Shown here: positions 7,717-16,621 of the stretch, in pieces
Layout of the letters: each line of letters opens with the position of its first letter
How positions within the stretch are numbered: the first letter of the stretch is position 1
DNA from: Streptosporangium saharense
GTDB taxonomy: Bacteria > Actinomycetota > Actinomycetes > Streptosporangiales > Streptosporangiaceae
Assembly (NCBI RefSeq): GCF_014203715.1
Contig: NZ_JACHJP010000001.1
Span: 1,590,432-1,654,431, forward strand
Reading direction: 5' to 3'
Length of the DNA: 64,000 bases
Program-made: the position numbers and the translations under genes
The notes under the pieces: model-generated
Seen by the model: the letters and a program-made list of their open reading frames with translations, nothing else
Databases searched by the model: none
Told to the model about the DNA's origin: nothing

Positions 7717-8592
7717 TTATTTCACGGAGCCCGCCATCATGCCCTGCACGAAATACCGCTGGAACGCGAAGAACAGGATTAACGGGATTATTAGCGACAA
7801 AAACGCGCCGGGGGCGAGGATGTCGATGTTGGTGCCGAACTGCCGCATCTGGGACTGGAGGGCCTTGGTCATCGGCTGGTTGTCGGTGTCGGCGAAGACC
7901 AGGGCCACGAGCAGGTCGTTCCACACCCAGAGGAACTGGAAGATCCCGAGCGAGGCCACCGCGGGCTTGGCCAGCGGGAACACCACCGTCGAGAAGATCT
8001 TCCACTCGCCCGCCCCGTCCATCCGCGCCGCCTCAAGCAACGAGCGCGGGATGCCCGCGAAGAAGTTGCGCAGCAGGAAGATGGCGAACGGCAGGCCGAA
8101 GGCCGTGTGGAAGAGCACGACCCCGGCGATGGAACCGAAGATCCCGAGCGTGCCGTACAGCTTGGCGATCGGGATCAGCGCGATCTGGACCGGCACCACC
8201 AGCAGGCCGACCACCACCAGGAACAGGGTGTCCCTGCCGGGGAACTCCATCCAGGCGAAGGCGTAGGCCGCCATGGCCGCGATGCCGATCACCAGGACGG
8301 TCGTCGGGACCGTGATGAAGACGGTGTTCCAGAACGAGGAGGTGAAGCCGGTGGCCAGCAGGTCCGCGTAGTTCCCGAGGGTCAGCTCCGCGGGCCTGGT
8401 CAGGGCCGTCCACCAGCCGGTGGAGTTGTTGGCGGTCTCGTTCCTGATCGAGACCACGAACAGGCCGAGCGTGGGAACCAGCCAGAACAGGCCGATCACC
8501 ACCATCACGGCCTGGAGCAGGCCACCGCCGACCCGGTCGGCGACCCGCCCGAGGGGGCCGCGGCGTGGCGCGCCCAGCGCGGGGGTCGTCAC
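7717..8592 (-). CDS. sugar ABC transporter permease (MalG-type)
   Basis: A 291-residue inner-membrane permease with about six membrane helices and the ATPase-contact EAA loop ([25 protein letters not shown]). It belongs to the carbohydrate uptake (CUT1) MalG family and pairs with the MalF-type protein upstream. The GTG start overlaps the stop of that gene by 4 bp, showing coupling. It is the last gene of a binding-protein/binding-protein/permease/permease operon. No ATPase is present; in actinomycetes a shared MsiK-type ATPase often serves such transporters. Confidence 0.92.
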   Translation of the reverse strand: MTTPALGAPRRGPLGRVADRVGGGLLQAVMVVIGLFWLVPTLGLFVVSIRNETANNSTGWWTALTRPAELTLGNYADLLATGFTSSFWNTVFITVPTTVLVIGIAAMAAYAFAWMEFPGRDTLFLVVVGLLVVPVQIALIPIAKLYGTLGIFGSIAGVVLFHTAFGLPFAIFLLRNFFAGIPRSLLEAARMDGAGEWKIFSTVVFPLAKPAVASLGIFQFLWVWNDLLVALVFADTDNQPMTKALQSQMRQFGTNIDILAPGAFLSLIIPLILFFAFQRYFVQGMMAGSVK

Positions 8593-10097
8593 TGGTTGTC
8601 CCTCCTGAACCGCCGGATGTTGATGATCATGAACGGCAGGACCAGGACCAGCAGGAAGATGGCCAGCGCGCTGCCCAGCCCCTGGTTGCCGCCGCCGCCG
8701 AACGAGACGCGCCACATCTCCAGCGCGATCACGTTCGCCTGCGGCTGCACGGAGCCCGGGGCGATCACGAAGACCAGGTCGAAGACCTTGAGCGTGTTGA
8801 TGATCATGGTGACGAAGACGACGAGCAGCACCGGGGAGAGCAGCGGGACGGTGATCCTGCGGAACACCTGCCACTCGGTCGCCCCGTCGATGCGGGCGGC
8901 TTCGAGCGCGTCACGCGGGATGGCGGAGAGCCCGGCCGCGATCAGCACCATGGCGAACCCGGCCCACACCCAGATGAACGCCCCGATGATGGCCGGGGTG
9001 ATCAGGGCGGGCCCGAGCCAGGGGATGCCGTTGAAGGGCTCCTGGAAGTTCGACTGCGGCAGCCGCAGAAGATAGTCGCCCTGGGGCAGGCCCGCGAAAC
9101 GGAAGGTCCCGTCGGCCTCCGTGGTCGTGGTCGCCGAGACGGAGCCGTCGCGCACCGCCTCGACCGTCACCCCCTCCAGCGCCTTCTCCGTGCCGTCCAC
9201 CTGGTTGAGCGTGCCGCCGCCACCCTGGGTGAAGTCGACCCACACGGTGCCGGTCAGCTCGCCGGGCACCGGCTGCGCCGCCTTGGCGACCGAGGCGGAG
9301 GCGAGCGTCGCGGGCTTGACGCCCACCAGCGGCACCTGTACGGCCTGGCCCGGCTTGACGGCCTGCCTGGTGACGACCGCGCCCTCCTTGAGGGCCACCG
9401 GCGCCGCGTCGTTCTCCCTCGGCCTGGCGTCGGGATAGCCGTGGGACGGCCCGAACAGGCCCTGGACCGAGGTGATCACGGCGTTGGCCACGCCCCGGTC
9501 GGGGTCCTGCTCGTAGACGAGCCTGAAGATGACGCCGGAGGCCATCAGGGAGACGGCCATCGGCATGAAGACGACCAGCTTGAACGCGGTCGCCCAGCGG
9601 ATCCGCTCGGTCAGCACCGCGAAGATCAGGCCGATCACGGTGACCGTCGCCGGGGCGAAGACGACCCAGATCAGGTTGTTCCTGATCGTGGTCAGCGTCG
9701 AGGAGTCGCTGAAGATCGTGGCGTAGTTCTCGGCGCCGACGAAGGTGTCGCCGGTGGCGTCGAAGAGGCTACGGAAGATCGAGTAGACGATCGGGTAGAT
9801 CACCAGCGCGCCGAGGACGATCGCGGCGGGCAGCATGAACACCAGCGCCAGCGTCGGGGAGGGGCCAAGCCTTCCTCTACGTGCCGAGGGGGGAGCGGGA
9901 GCCGCAGACCCCCGGGCCGCGGCTCCCGCCGTCGTGGCCTCCGCCGTCGCCGCCCCGGCCGTCTCCGGCTCGGTGGCGGGCGGCGGGGGCTCGTCCGTTG
10001 GGCCCTGTGAGCTCACAGGGCCGGGCCCGGGGGAGGACCCGCGGGCGGCGTCTCCGCCCTCCCGCGCGTCCTGCGGGCCGTCCAACCGGTTGGTCAC
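8589..10097 (-). CDS. sugar ABC transporter permease (MalF-type) with inserted beta domain
   Basis: 502 residues, long for this family (usually about 300). Residues 1-75 are a Pro/Ala/Glu-rich cytoplasmic extension. Membrane helices begin at about 82. Between the early helices (ending about 210) and the EAA-loop half (EAARIDGATEWQVFRRITVPLL, 399-420) lies about 140 extra residues, including a carboxypeptidase-regulatory/CNA-B-like beta module at 279-347 (KALEGVTVEAV, then ADGTFRFAGLPQGDYLLRLP). By position this should face outward, like the P2 loop of E. coli MalF that touches the binding protein. It is coupled to the MalG gene and follows the binding-protein gene by 9 bases. Confidence 0.9.
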   Translation of the reverse strand: MTNRLDGPQDAREGGDAARGSSPGPGPVSSQGPTDEPPPPATEPETAGAATAEATTAGAAARGSAAPAPPSARRGRLGPSPTLALVFMLPAAIVLGALVIYPIVYSIFRSLFDATGDTFVGAENYATIFSDSSTLTTIRNNLIWVVFAPATVTVIGLIFAVLTERIRWATAFKLVVFMPMAVSLMASGVIFRLVYEQDPDRGVANAVITSVQGLFGPSHGYPDARPRENDAAPVALKEGAVVTRQAVKPGQAVQVPLVGVKPATLASASVAKAAQPVPGELTGTVWVDFTQGGGGTLNQVDGTEKALEGVTVEAVRDGSVSATTTTEADGTFRFAGLPQGDYLLRLPQSNFQEPFNGIPWLGPALITPAIIGAFIWVWAGFAMVLIAAGLSAIPRDALEAARIDGATEWQVFRRITVPLLSPVLLVVFVTMIINTLKVFDLVFVIAPGSVQPQANVIALEMWRVSFGGGGNQGLGSALAIFLLVLVLPFMIINIRRFRRDNQ

Positions 10098-10106
10098 GGC
10101 CGGTCC

Positions 10107-11438
10107 CTACTTCCAGGCCTTCTTGGCCTCGTCCTCAAGCTTGTTCTGGATCGACTTGATGTCGGAGGGGTTGCGGACGAGGTCCTGCAGGAGCTTCCAC
10201 TCGCCCTTGCCCTCGGTGCCGCCGAACGCGCTCGGCGCGAGGTCGGACATGTCGTAGCGGACCGCATCACCGGCGGAGATGATCGTCTGCGCGAGCTTCT
10301 TGGTCAGCTCGGCCGGGTAGTTGTCCGGCGAGACGTTGCGGTTGGGCGACAGGTAGCCGGGCAGCTTGGCCCAGATCTCGCCACCCTCCTTCGAGGCGAG
10401 GAACTCGAGCAGGGCCATGGCCCCCTTGGAGTCCTTCAGCGCCACGGCGATGTCGCCGCCGAGCACGACCGGCTCGGTGTCACCGGCCTTGGGGAAGGGG
10501 AAGTACTTGGCCTCCTCGCCCAGCTTGGCCCCCGACTGCTCGGCGGAGGTGGCCACGAAGTCGGCCTCGATGACCATGGCCGCCTTGTCCTGGCCGTACA
10601 CCTGGGTGGCGCAGGTCGGGAAGTCGGTCTGCAGGGCGCCGGAGGGGCCGCCAAGCAGGAACTCCTTCTTGCCGACGATCTGGGTGATCTTCTCAAGCGC
10701 GGTGGTCACGGACGCGTCGGTCCACGGGATCTCGTGCTTGGAGAGCTTGGTGTAGTTCTCCGGGCCCGCGGTCGAGAGGTAGACGTTCTCGAACAGGTCG
10801 GTCAGCGTCCAGCCGGAGGCGCCGCACAGGGCGAACGGGGCGGTGCCGGAGTCGGCGACGGTCTGGGCGGTCTTGATGAGGTCGTCCCAGGTGGCCGGGG
10901 GCTGCGCGCCCGCGTCCTGGAAGGCCTGGTCGCGGTACCAGACGAGCGACTTGTGCGCCGCCTTGACCAGCACGCCGTAGGCCTGGCCGTCGGCCGAGCC
11001 GAGCTCCTTCCAGTACGGGGTGTAGTTGTCGTCGATCTGCTTCTGCACCTCGGCGCTGAGCGGCTTGAGGGCCTTCTCCTTGGCGTACTGCTGGACCAGG
11101 CCGGGCTGGGGCAGGATCGCGATGTCGGGCGGGCTGCCGCCCTGGATGCGCGGGCCGAGGTAGGCGCCGGTGTCCTCACCGGTCGAGGCGTAGGTGACCT
11201 TGGCGCCGGTCTTGGCCTCGAACGCCTTGAGCACCTGCTGGAAGTTCTCCTGCTCCTGGCCCGTCCACTTGGCGGCGACCTCGACGGTCACGCCCTCCAG
11301 CGTCTTGGCTCCGGCGGCGGAGGCCGGGGCGCTGTCGCCCGGTCCGGGCGTCGAGGTCGAGGCCGTGTCCTGGCCGCCACACGCGGCGAGCGCGAGCGCC
11401 AGGCCCGTCAACGTCACCGTGGCGATGGTTTTGCGCAT
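10107..11438 (-). CDS. extracellular sugar-binding lipoprotein (SBP 1)
   Basis: A 443-residue family-1 (maltose-type) solute-binding protein. A lipoprotein signal with lipobox LAAC (C20) is followed by a Ser/Pro/Ala/Gly linker and the two-lobed binding domain (YGVLVKAAHKSLVWYRDQAF, WDDLIKTAQTV, GASGWTLTDLFENVYL). It delivers an oligosaccharide or glycoside to the two permeases just downstream. A 7-bp hairpin (GGGGGAC/GTCCCCC) sits in its leader. The ligand is unknown; the tryptophans suggest sugar stacking. It differs clearly from the second binding protein upstream. Confidence 0.92.
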   Translation of the reverse strand: MRKTIATVTLTGLALALAACGGQDTASTSTPGPGDSAPASAAGAKTLEGVTVEVAAKWTGQEQENFQQVLKAFEAKTGAKVTYASTGEDTGAYLGPRIQGGSPPDIAILPQPGLVQQYAKEKALKPLSAEVQKQIDDNYTPYWKELGSADGQAYGVLVKAAHKSLVWYRDQAFQDAGAQPPATWDDLIKTAQTVADSGTAPFALCGASGWTLTDLFENVYLSTAGPENYTKLSKHEIPWTDASVTTALEKITQIVGKKEFLLGGPSGALQTDFPTCATQVYGQDKAAMVIEADFVATSAEQSGAKLGEEAKYFPFPKAGDTEPVVLGGDIAVALKDSKGAMALLEFLASKEGGEIWAKLPGYLSPNRNVSPDNYPAELTKKLAQTIISAGDAVRYDMSDLAPSAFGGTEGKGEWKLLQDLVRNPSDIKSIQNKLEDEAKKAWK

Positions 11439-11473
11439 TCTGGCGAACCTCCTGTGCTGGCGAATCGGGGGGT

Positions 11474-11491
11474 GGGGGACTCTCGTCCCCC
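11474..11491 (-). promoter_or_regulatory. leader hairpin before SBP 1
   Basis: A 7-bp stem (GGGGGAC-TCTC-GTCCCCC) lies about 36 bases upstream of the SBP 1 start, between the two binding-protein genes. It may act as a partial terminator or as a processing/stability element that sets different levels of the cistrons. Only the structure is observed. Confidence 0.35.
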
Positions 11492-11611
11492 GGTTCTTCT
11501 GTGCTGATGTACGGCGGGCGCCCGGCGGTGGGGATGACCACCGGCGTCCGGTGAGGACCGGGAAGGGGAGAAGCGGGGATGACGGCTCGCGGAACGGGGG
11601 GATCGCCCCCG

Positions 11612-12868
11612 TCATCGAGCCCGGACGATCTCGTTGAGCTGGCCCTTCATCGAGGTGACGACGTCGTCGCTGTTCTCGTCGAAGGGCGGGGTGAGCGCGT
11701 TGGAGACCGCGCTGGCGATCACCAGGCTCAGCTGGTTGTAGTTGGCGCTCGCAGGCCGGGGCCTGGCGGACAGCAGGCTGTCCTTGAGCACGGGGAGATA
11801 GGGAAAGCGCTTGATCAGGGCGGGGTCGTCGTACAGCTCGGCCCACACGGGCGGGAAGGACCCGTCGGCGAGCACCCGGCGTTCGTTCTCCAGGCCGGTG
11901 AAGTAGCGGATGAACTCCAGAGCGGACTTCTGACGCTTGGAGTAGGCGCTGATGGCGAGGTTGATCCCGCCGAGCGAGCTGGAGCCCGGCCCGTCGAGGC
12001 CGGGCAGCCGGGTCACGCCGAACTTGCGGCCGATCGGCGAGGTCGTCGCCGGGCCGTAGGCGTGGGGCCAGTTACGAGCGAAGGCCAGCCGCCCCTCCTG
12101 GAAGGCCAGCCGCGACTCCTCCTCCTTGTAGGAGAGGGACTCGCGGGGTATCCAGCCCTCACGAAGACCGTTGACCAGGAAGTCGAGCCCGGTCGTGGCC
12201 TTGGCGGTGTCCATGGTGACCTGGGTGCCGTCGCGGTTGAGGATCTGCCCACCCGCCGACTGCACGGCCTCGGCGAAGTTGACGGTCAGTCCCTCGTAGG
12301 CGAGGAACTGCCCGGCGTAGCCGCCGATGCCGTACCTGTCGTGCAGCACGCGGGCCTGCTTGCGCAGCTCCGCCCAGGTCGTGGGCGGGTTGAAGCCCTC
12401 CTTGGCCAGCAGGTCCTTGCGGTAGTAGAGCAGCCCGGCGTTGCTGGTGTACGGCACGGCCCAGAGCTTGCCCCGGTAGACGGCGGTGTCCGTGACAGAT
12501 GGCAGGAACCTGTCCAGCGGGAAGGTGCCGCGTTCGAGCGGCACGATCCAGCCGGCGTCCGCGAACTCCGCCGTCCAGACCACGTCCAGACCGAGCACGT
12601 CGTAGCGGTCGCTCTTGGCCTGCAGGTTGGCGACCATCTGCGCGCGTTGCTCGTCGGCGGCCTCGGGCAGCTCCAGAAGGGTCGCCTTCTCCGCCGGGTG
12701 GGTCTGGTTCCACCGGTCGATCAGCGGTTGCAGATAACCGGTGGTGTCACGGCCCGTGACGAAGGTGAACGGGCCGCTGCCGCCGGAGTGGTCGGCGTTC
12801 TGCGCGACCGCTCCCGAACACCCCGTCACCAGGACGACGACGAGAGTGACGAGGAGGAGGTGGCGCAC
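11612..12868 (-). CDS. extracellular sugar-binding lipoprotein (SBP 2, LpqY/ThuE-like)
   Basis: A 418-residue lipoprotein with a short signal and lipobox VTGC (C17). The domain shows family-1 binding-protein features: DRYDVLGLDVVWTAEFADAG, VPYTSNAGLLYYRKDLL, GGINLAISAYSK, then the closing helix region. The D-V-V-W-T-A-E segment is typical of trehalose/maltose-type binding proteins such as LpqY and ThuE. It is the first gene of the minus-strand transport operon and is divergent from the padR gene. The 173-base gap to SBP 1 may hold a secondary promoter or processing site. Confidence 0.9.
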   Translation of the reverse strand: MRHLLLVTLVVVLVTGCSGAVAQNADHSGGSGPFTFVTGRDTTGYLQPLIDRWNQTHPAEKATLLELPEAADEQRAQMVANLQAKSDRYDVLGLDVVWTAEFADAGWIVPLERGTFPLDRFLPSVTDTAVYRGKLWAVPYTSNAGLLYYRKDLLAKEGFNPPTTWAELRKQARVLHDRYGIGGYAGQFLAYEGLTVNFAEAVQSAGGQILNRDGTQVTMDTAKATTGLDFLVNGLREGWIPRESLSYKEEESRLAFQEGRLAFARNWPHAYGPATTSPIGRKFGVTRLPGLDGPGSSSLGGINLAISAYSKRQKSALEFIRYFTGLENERRVLADGSFPPVWAELYDDPALIKRFPYLPVLKDSLLSARPRPASANYNQLSLVIASAVSNALTPPFDENSDDVVTSMKGQLNEIVRAR

Positions 12869-12894
12869 GATTGCCTCCGTGTTTCCTGGCGGCT

Positions 12895-12925
12895 ACATAC
12901 ATGTTAGGTAGATGCATGCATGTTA
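12895..12925. promoter_or_regulatory. PadR-type operator candidate: two direct CATRCATGTTA repeats
   Basis: Between the divergent SBP 2 and padR starts the 11-mer CATACATGTTA (12896-12906) recurs as CATGCATGTTA (12915-12925), 19 bases apart. Both contain the ACAT/ATGT elements common in PadR operators, and the stretch is AT-rich against its surroundings. Autoregulation by the adjacent PadR is the likeliest role; control of the sugar operon is also possible. Confidence 0.5.
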
Positions 12926-12999
12926 TGCACAGCGTTAATGTGGACGTCAACGGATAGTCCCGTAACGCTCAGGTAACGAGCATGTCGAGGAGGTGGGGG

Positions 13000-13506
13000 G
13001 TGAGACAGTCGCTGCTGGCGCTCCTCGCGAAGGAACCTGCCCACGGATACGAGCTGAAACAGGCGCTTGAACAGATCTTTGGCCGTGCGTACCCGCCACC
13101 GAACATCGGGCAGATCTACGTCACGCTCGGTCGCCTTGAGAAGGACGGCCTGGTCCGCGCCGTGGACGTCGAGCAGTCGAACAGGCCGAACAAGAAGGTG
13201 TACTATCTGACCGCCGCAGGCCGGGACGCCCTGGACATTTGGGTCGACGAGCCATCCGAGGGCCCCAGGGTCCGCGACGAGTTCTTCATGAAGCTCGTGC
13301 TGGCCCCCATGACCGGCATCGCCGACCGGATGGCGCTGATCAACCGCCAGCGGCGCCACTATCTCGGGCTCATGCGCGACCTCAACGAGCTCGCCGACCG
13401 GACCGACCGGGAGGACTATGTCGCGCTCCTGCTGATCGAGGGGGCCATGCTGCACCTGCAGGCCGACCTCGACTGGCTCGAACGATGTCAGGAGGACCTT
13501 CCGTGA
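13000..13506 (+). CDS. PadR-family transcriptional regulator
   Basis: About 168 residues. An N-terminal winged helix (RQSLLALLAKEPAHGYELKQALE, then PNIGQIYVTLGRLEKDGLV and a KKVYYLTAAG wing) is followed by a C-terminal dimerisation helix bundle, the PadR-s1 type. The GTG at 13000 is preferred over an ATG at 12982 because an AGGAGG site lies 6-7 bases before the GTG and PadR proteins normally begin at this RQSLLALL helix. Its stop overlaps the GTG of an ABC exporter ATPase by 4 bp, so it most likely represses that exporter. The inducer is unknown. Confidence 0.92.
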   Translation: MRQSLLALLAKEPAHGYELKQALEQIFGRAYPPPNIGQIYVTLGRLEKDGLVRAVDVEQSNRPNKKVYYLTAAGRDALDIWVDEPSEGPRVRDEFFMKLVLAPMTGIADRMALINRQRRHYLGLMRDLNELADRTDREDYVALLLIEGAMLHLQADLDWLERCQEDLP

Positions 13507-14249
13507 GCGAACCCCCGGTCGTCCGTACCGTCAACCTGGTCAAGATCTACCAGAACGGCGGCGTTCCGGTGCCCGCGGTCCGGGGGGTCGACCTGGTGGT
13601 CGAGCCGGGACAGTTCGTCGCGATCACCGGCCCGTCGGGCTCCGGCAAGTCCACCCTGGTCCACATGCTCGGCGGCCTCGACCCCCGTACGAGCGGCGAG
13701 ATCTGGCTGGACGGCAAGCGGGCCGACACCATGAGCGAGAGCGCGTGGGCGCTGCTCAGACGCAGGAAGATCGGCTTCGTCTTCCAGTTCTTCAACCTGG
13801 TCGCCAACATGACCGTGGCCGACAACGTCGAGCTGCCCGCGCTGCTCGCCGGGGCCTCGGCCCGCGACGCCAGGGAGCGCAGGGAGCACCTGCTCGGCGC
13901 GCTTGGCCTGACCGGCCGCGCCGACGCCTCACCCGCCCAGCTCGCCGGTGGTGAGCAGCAGCGGGTCGCGCTGGCCCGCGCGCTGTCCAACAAGCCGAGC
14001 CTGCTGCTTGCCGACGAGCCGACCGGCAACCTCGACAGCCGCAACACCCGTGACGTCCTGCGCCTGCTCGGCGAGGTCCACCGCGACGGGCAGACCATCG
14101 TCCTGGTCACCCACGACGCCAGGGTCGCCAGCATGGCCGACCGGGTCGTCACCCTGCTCGACGGCGAGATCGTGGACGACGGCGCCCTCGGAACCGCCCG
14201 CCGCCGCCCGAGGGGCACCGCGGGCGACGTCGTCGAGCTGCGGGGATAG
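13503..14249 (+). CDS. ABC exporter ATP-binding protein (MacB/LolD type)
   Basis: A 248-residue ATPase with Walker A GPSGSGKST, Q-loop (VFQFFNLVANMT), signature LAGGEQQRVALARAL, Walker B LLLADEPTGNLDS and the switch histidine in LVTHDARV. The NLDS and FNL features place it in the MacB/LolD/FtsE group that works with FtsX-type permeases. It is coupled to padR (GTGA overlap) and followed 41 bases later by its permease. The cargo is unknown; antimicrobial peptide export or envelope-stress functions are known for PadR-controlled relatives. Confidence 0.95.
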   Translation: MSEPPVVRTVNLVKIYQNGGVPVPAVRGVDLVVEPGQFVAITGPSGSGKSTLVHMLGGLDPRTSGEIWLDGKRADTMSESAWALLRRRKIGFVFQFFNLVANMTVADNVELPALLAGASARDARERREHLLGALGLTGRADASPAQLAGGEQQRVALARALSNKPSLLLADEPTGNLDSRNTRDVLRLLGEVHRDGQTIVLVTHDARVASMADRVVTLLDGEIVDDGALGTARRRPRGTAGDVVELRG

Positions 14250-14290
14250 CCCGCGTTGTTCCAGAACACACCCCCGGGCGGAGCGGCCAC

Positions 14291-16570
14291 GTGAGCACTC
14301 TGCGGGCCTCGGCCAGATGGGTCAGGGCCGACCTGAGGGCACGGCGGGGACAGGCGCTGCTGACCGTGCTCGCCGTCGCCGGGATCGTCACCGCCCTGAT
14401 CACCGCGGCGACCCTGCTCGAAGACGGGACCAACCCGTGGCGGGGCCTGTTCACCGAGTCCAGGGGCGCCCACGTGTGGATCCACACCAGGGACGCCCCC
14501 CAGGTGGCAGCGCTGGCCCGGCTGCGGGGCGTGGCCCGGGTCGCCGGGCCGTACCGGGCGGCGCCGGTGATGCTCACCAGGGACGGCAGGCGCACGCCGG
14601 TCACGCTGCGCGGGATGGAAGCCAGACCGCCCGACGTGGCCGTGCCGCTGGTCCGCGCGGGGCGCTGGCTGCGCCAGGGGGACGGCGACGGGGTGGTCAT
14701 CGAACGCTCCTTCGCCGAGGCCCTGGGGCTGCGGGTCGGCTCCTCCTTCACCGTGACCGCGCTCAACGGCGCGCTGCACCCGCTGACCGTGGTCGGTCTC
14801 GCCGACACGGCAGACCAGGGCTTCTATCCGGAGACGACACCCGGCCTCGCCTGGACCCTCACCTCGACTCTCGTCAGGATCGAGCCCGCGCCGGGCCGCA
14901 GCGAGATGGTCACCGGGCTCAGGCTCACCGACGGCGAGGACACCCTGCCGGTCGTGCACAGCGCGGTCACCCTGCTGGGCGGGCAGATCCAGCGCATGTC
15001 CACCTGGCGTGAGGTGCGCGCCTCCATGGAGCTGGACAACCGGCTGCTCGGCCTGCTGCTCGCGCTGTTCGGCGGCGTCGGCATGGTCGCCGCGGCGCTG
15101 GCCATCGCGAACGCCGCGGGCGGCCGGGTGCTCGGCCAGGTCCGTGACCTCGCGACCCTCAAGTCCCTCGGCTACACCAGGGGCCAGATCTTCTGCCTGC
15201 TCATGGCGGAGCACGGCGCCCTCGGCATGATCGGCATCGCCGCCGGGGTCGTCTGCGGGCAGCTCGCCTCCTCCTTCGCGCTGCGGGGCGTGCCGATCCT
15301 GCCGCTCTCCCCGGTCCCGCTGATGGCCATCACCGCGGGCACCGCCGTGGTCGTCCTCGTCGCAGTAGCCCTGCCCGCCTGGCGTGGCGGGCGCACCGCG
15401 CCCATCCCCGCCGCCCCCGCCGCGCCGCTGCGGGGCCACCTGTCACACCTGGCCAGGCTCGCCCTTCTCGTACGGCTGCCCGCCGCCCTGGTCCTCGGCA
15501 CCCGGGACGCCTTCACCAGGCGCGTTCCCGCGTTCCTGAGCATCTTCGGCGTCGCGCTCCCGATGATGATGATCGTGGTCGGGCTCGGCTGCTGGGCCAC
15601 CCTCGACGACTTCCTGCGCCACCCGGAGCGGGTCGGCCAGGCCGCGGCCCTCACCGTCCGCTCCGACCGGCTGCCCGCGGAGGACGTCGCCCGAGTGTCC
15701 AGGGCCGACCCCGGCGTCGCGGCCGTCTACCCGGGCAGCGAGGTCTCCGCCCTCGAACCCGAGCAGACCAGGAGCGTGCTCGTGCGGGCCATCGGCACCT
15801 CCACCGACCCCTACCCCTTCTCGGTGGCCGAGGGACGGATGTTCGCCGCCAGGGGAGAGGCCGTGGCCGGGCAGGGACTGCTCGACCTGATGGGGGTGCG
15901 CATCGGCGACCGGGTCAGGATGACCGTCGGCGGCACACCGCTGATCGTGCACATCGTCGGCCGGGTGATCGAGCCGGAACAGGACGGCGAGGTGCTCTCC
16001 CTCGGACTGGACAGCCTGGCCGCCAAGGACGCCGTGCCGCCGCAGTTCCACAGCCTGGTGCTGAAGGACGGGGCCGACCCCGCGACGGTCAGGGCTCGCC
16101 TGCTCGCGGCCTCGGGCGAGGCCCTGGAAGTGCGCCGGGTGGTCAACCCCGCCGATCGGCTCTCGGTCATCCGCGGGATCATCGTGGCGCTGATCGCCGT
16201 GCTCTCGCTGCTCGGTCTGGCCAACCTGCTGACCGCGAGCGCCCTCGGCCTGCGTGACCACGCGCTCGACCTGGCGGTCCTCAAGGCGCTTGGGCTCACC
16301 CCGCGCCAGGTCACGCTCATCCTCGTCACCGGCACGGGCCTGCCCGCGGCCCTCGGGGTGCTCGGGGGCGCGCTGGCCGGTGCCCCCCTCGCGGCCGGTC
16401 TGATCGAGCTGCAGGGCCGTACCAGCGGCATCGGGGCGGGCATCGGGCGCGCGCCCTCCGCGCTGACCCTGACCCTGGCCGTCCTCGCCGCGATCGGCGC
16501 CGCCCTCCTGGTGGCCCTCATCCCCGCGAGGAACGCCGCCAGAGCCCGCGTCCCCGTGACGGCGAGATGA
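14291..16570 (+). CDS. FtsX-family ABC transporter permease
   Basis: A 759-residue membrane protein with a duplicated FtsX layout: N-terminal helix, large extracytoplasmic domain (about 60-245), three helices (about 255-370), another N-helix with extracytoplasmic domain (about 405-625), and three final helices (about 630-755). It forms the transport or mechanotransmission unit with the ATPase just upstream. Start is GTG. It ends shortly before a bidirectional-looking hairpin. Substrate is not evident. Confidence 0.93.
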   Translation: MSTLRASARWVRADLRARRGQALLTVLAVAGIVTALITAATLLEDGTNPWRGLFTESRGAHVWIHTRDAPQVAALARLRGVARVAGPYRAAPVMLTRDGRRTPVTLRGMEARPPDVAVPLVRAGRWLRQGDGDGVVIERSFAEALGLRVGSSFTVTALNGALHPLTVVGLADTADQGFYPETTPGLAWTLTSTLVRIEPAPGRSEMVTGLRLTDGEDTLPVVHSAVTLLGGQIQRMSTWREVRASMELDNRLLGLLLALFGGVGMVAAALAIANAAGGRVLGQVRDLATLKSLGYTRGQIFCLLMAEHGALGMIGIAAGVVCGQLASSFALRGVPILPLSPVPLMAITAGTAVVVLVAVALPAWRGGRTAPIPAAPAAPLRGHLSHLARLALLVRLPAALVLGTRDAFTRRVPAFLSIFGVALPMMMIVVGLGCWATLDDFLRHPERVGQAAALTVRSDRLPAEDVARVSRADPGVAAVYPGSEVSALEPEQTRSVLVRAIGTSTDPYPFSVAEGRMFAARGEAVAGQGLLDLMGVRIGDRVRMTVGGTPLIVHIVGRVIEPEQDGEVLSLGLDSLAAKDAVPPQFHSLVLKDGADPATVRARLLAASGEALEVRRVVNPADRLSVIRGIIVALIAVLSLLGLANLLTASALGLRDHALDLAVLKALGLTPRQVTLILVTGTGLPAALGVLGGALAGAPLAAGLIELQGRTSGIGAGIGRAPSALTLTLAVLAAIGAALLVALIPARNAARARVPVTAR

Positions 16571-16585
16571 CCGCGGCGCGATCGA

Positions 16586-16613
16586 GCGGGCGGGAACCGG
16601 AGTTCCCGTCCGC
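16586..16613. terminator. hairpin between convergent genes
   Basis: Stem GCGGGCGGGAAC / GTTCCCGTCCGC with a 4-base CGGA loop and one mismatched position, located between the FtsX permease and the convergent methyltransferase gene. It could terminate both transcripts. Confidence 0.6.
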
Positions 16614-16621
16614 GAAGAACG

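Noticed and set aside
13547-15439. 630-codon minus-strand frame
   Set aside because: Antisense to the ABC ATPase and FtsX permease genes, which have full family motifs; the frame has only low-complexity Gly/Arg/His sequence.
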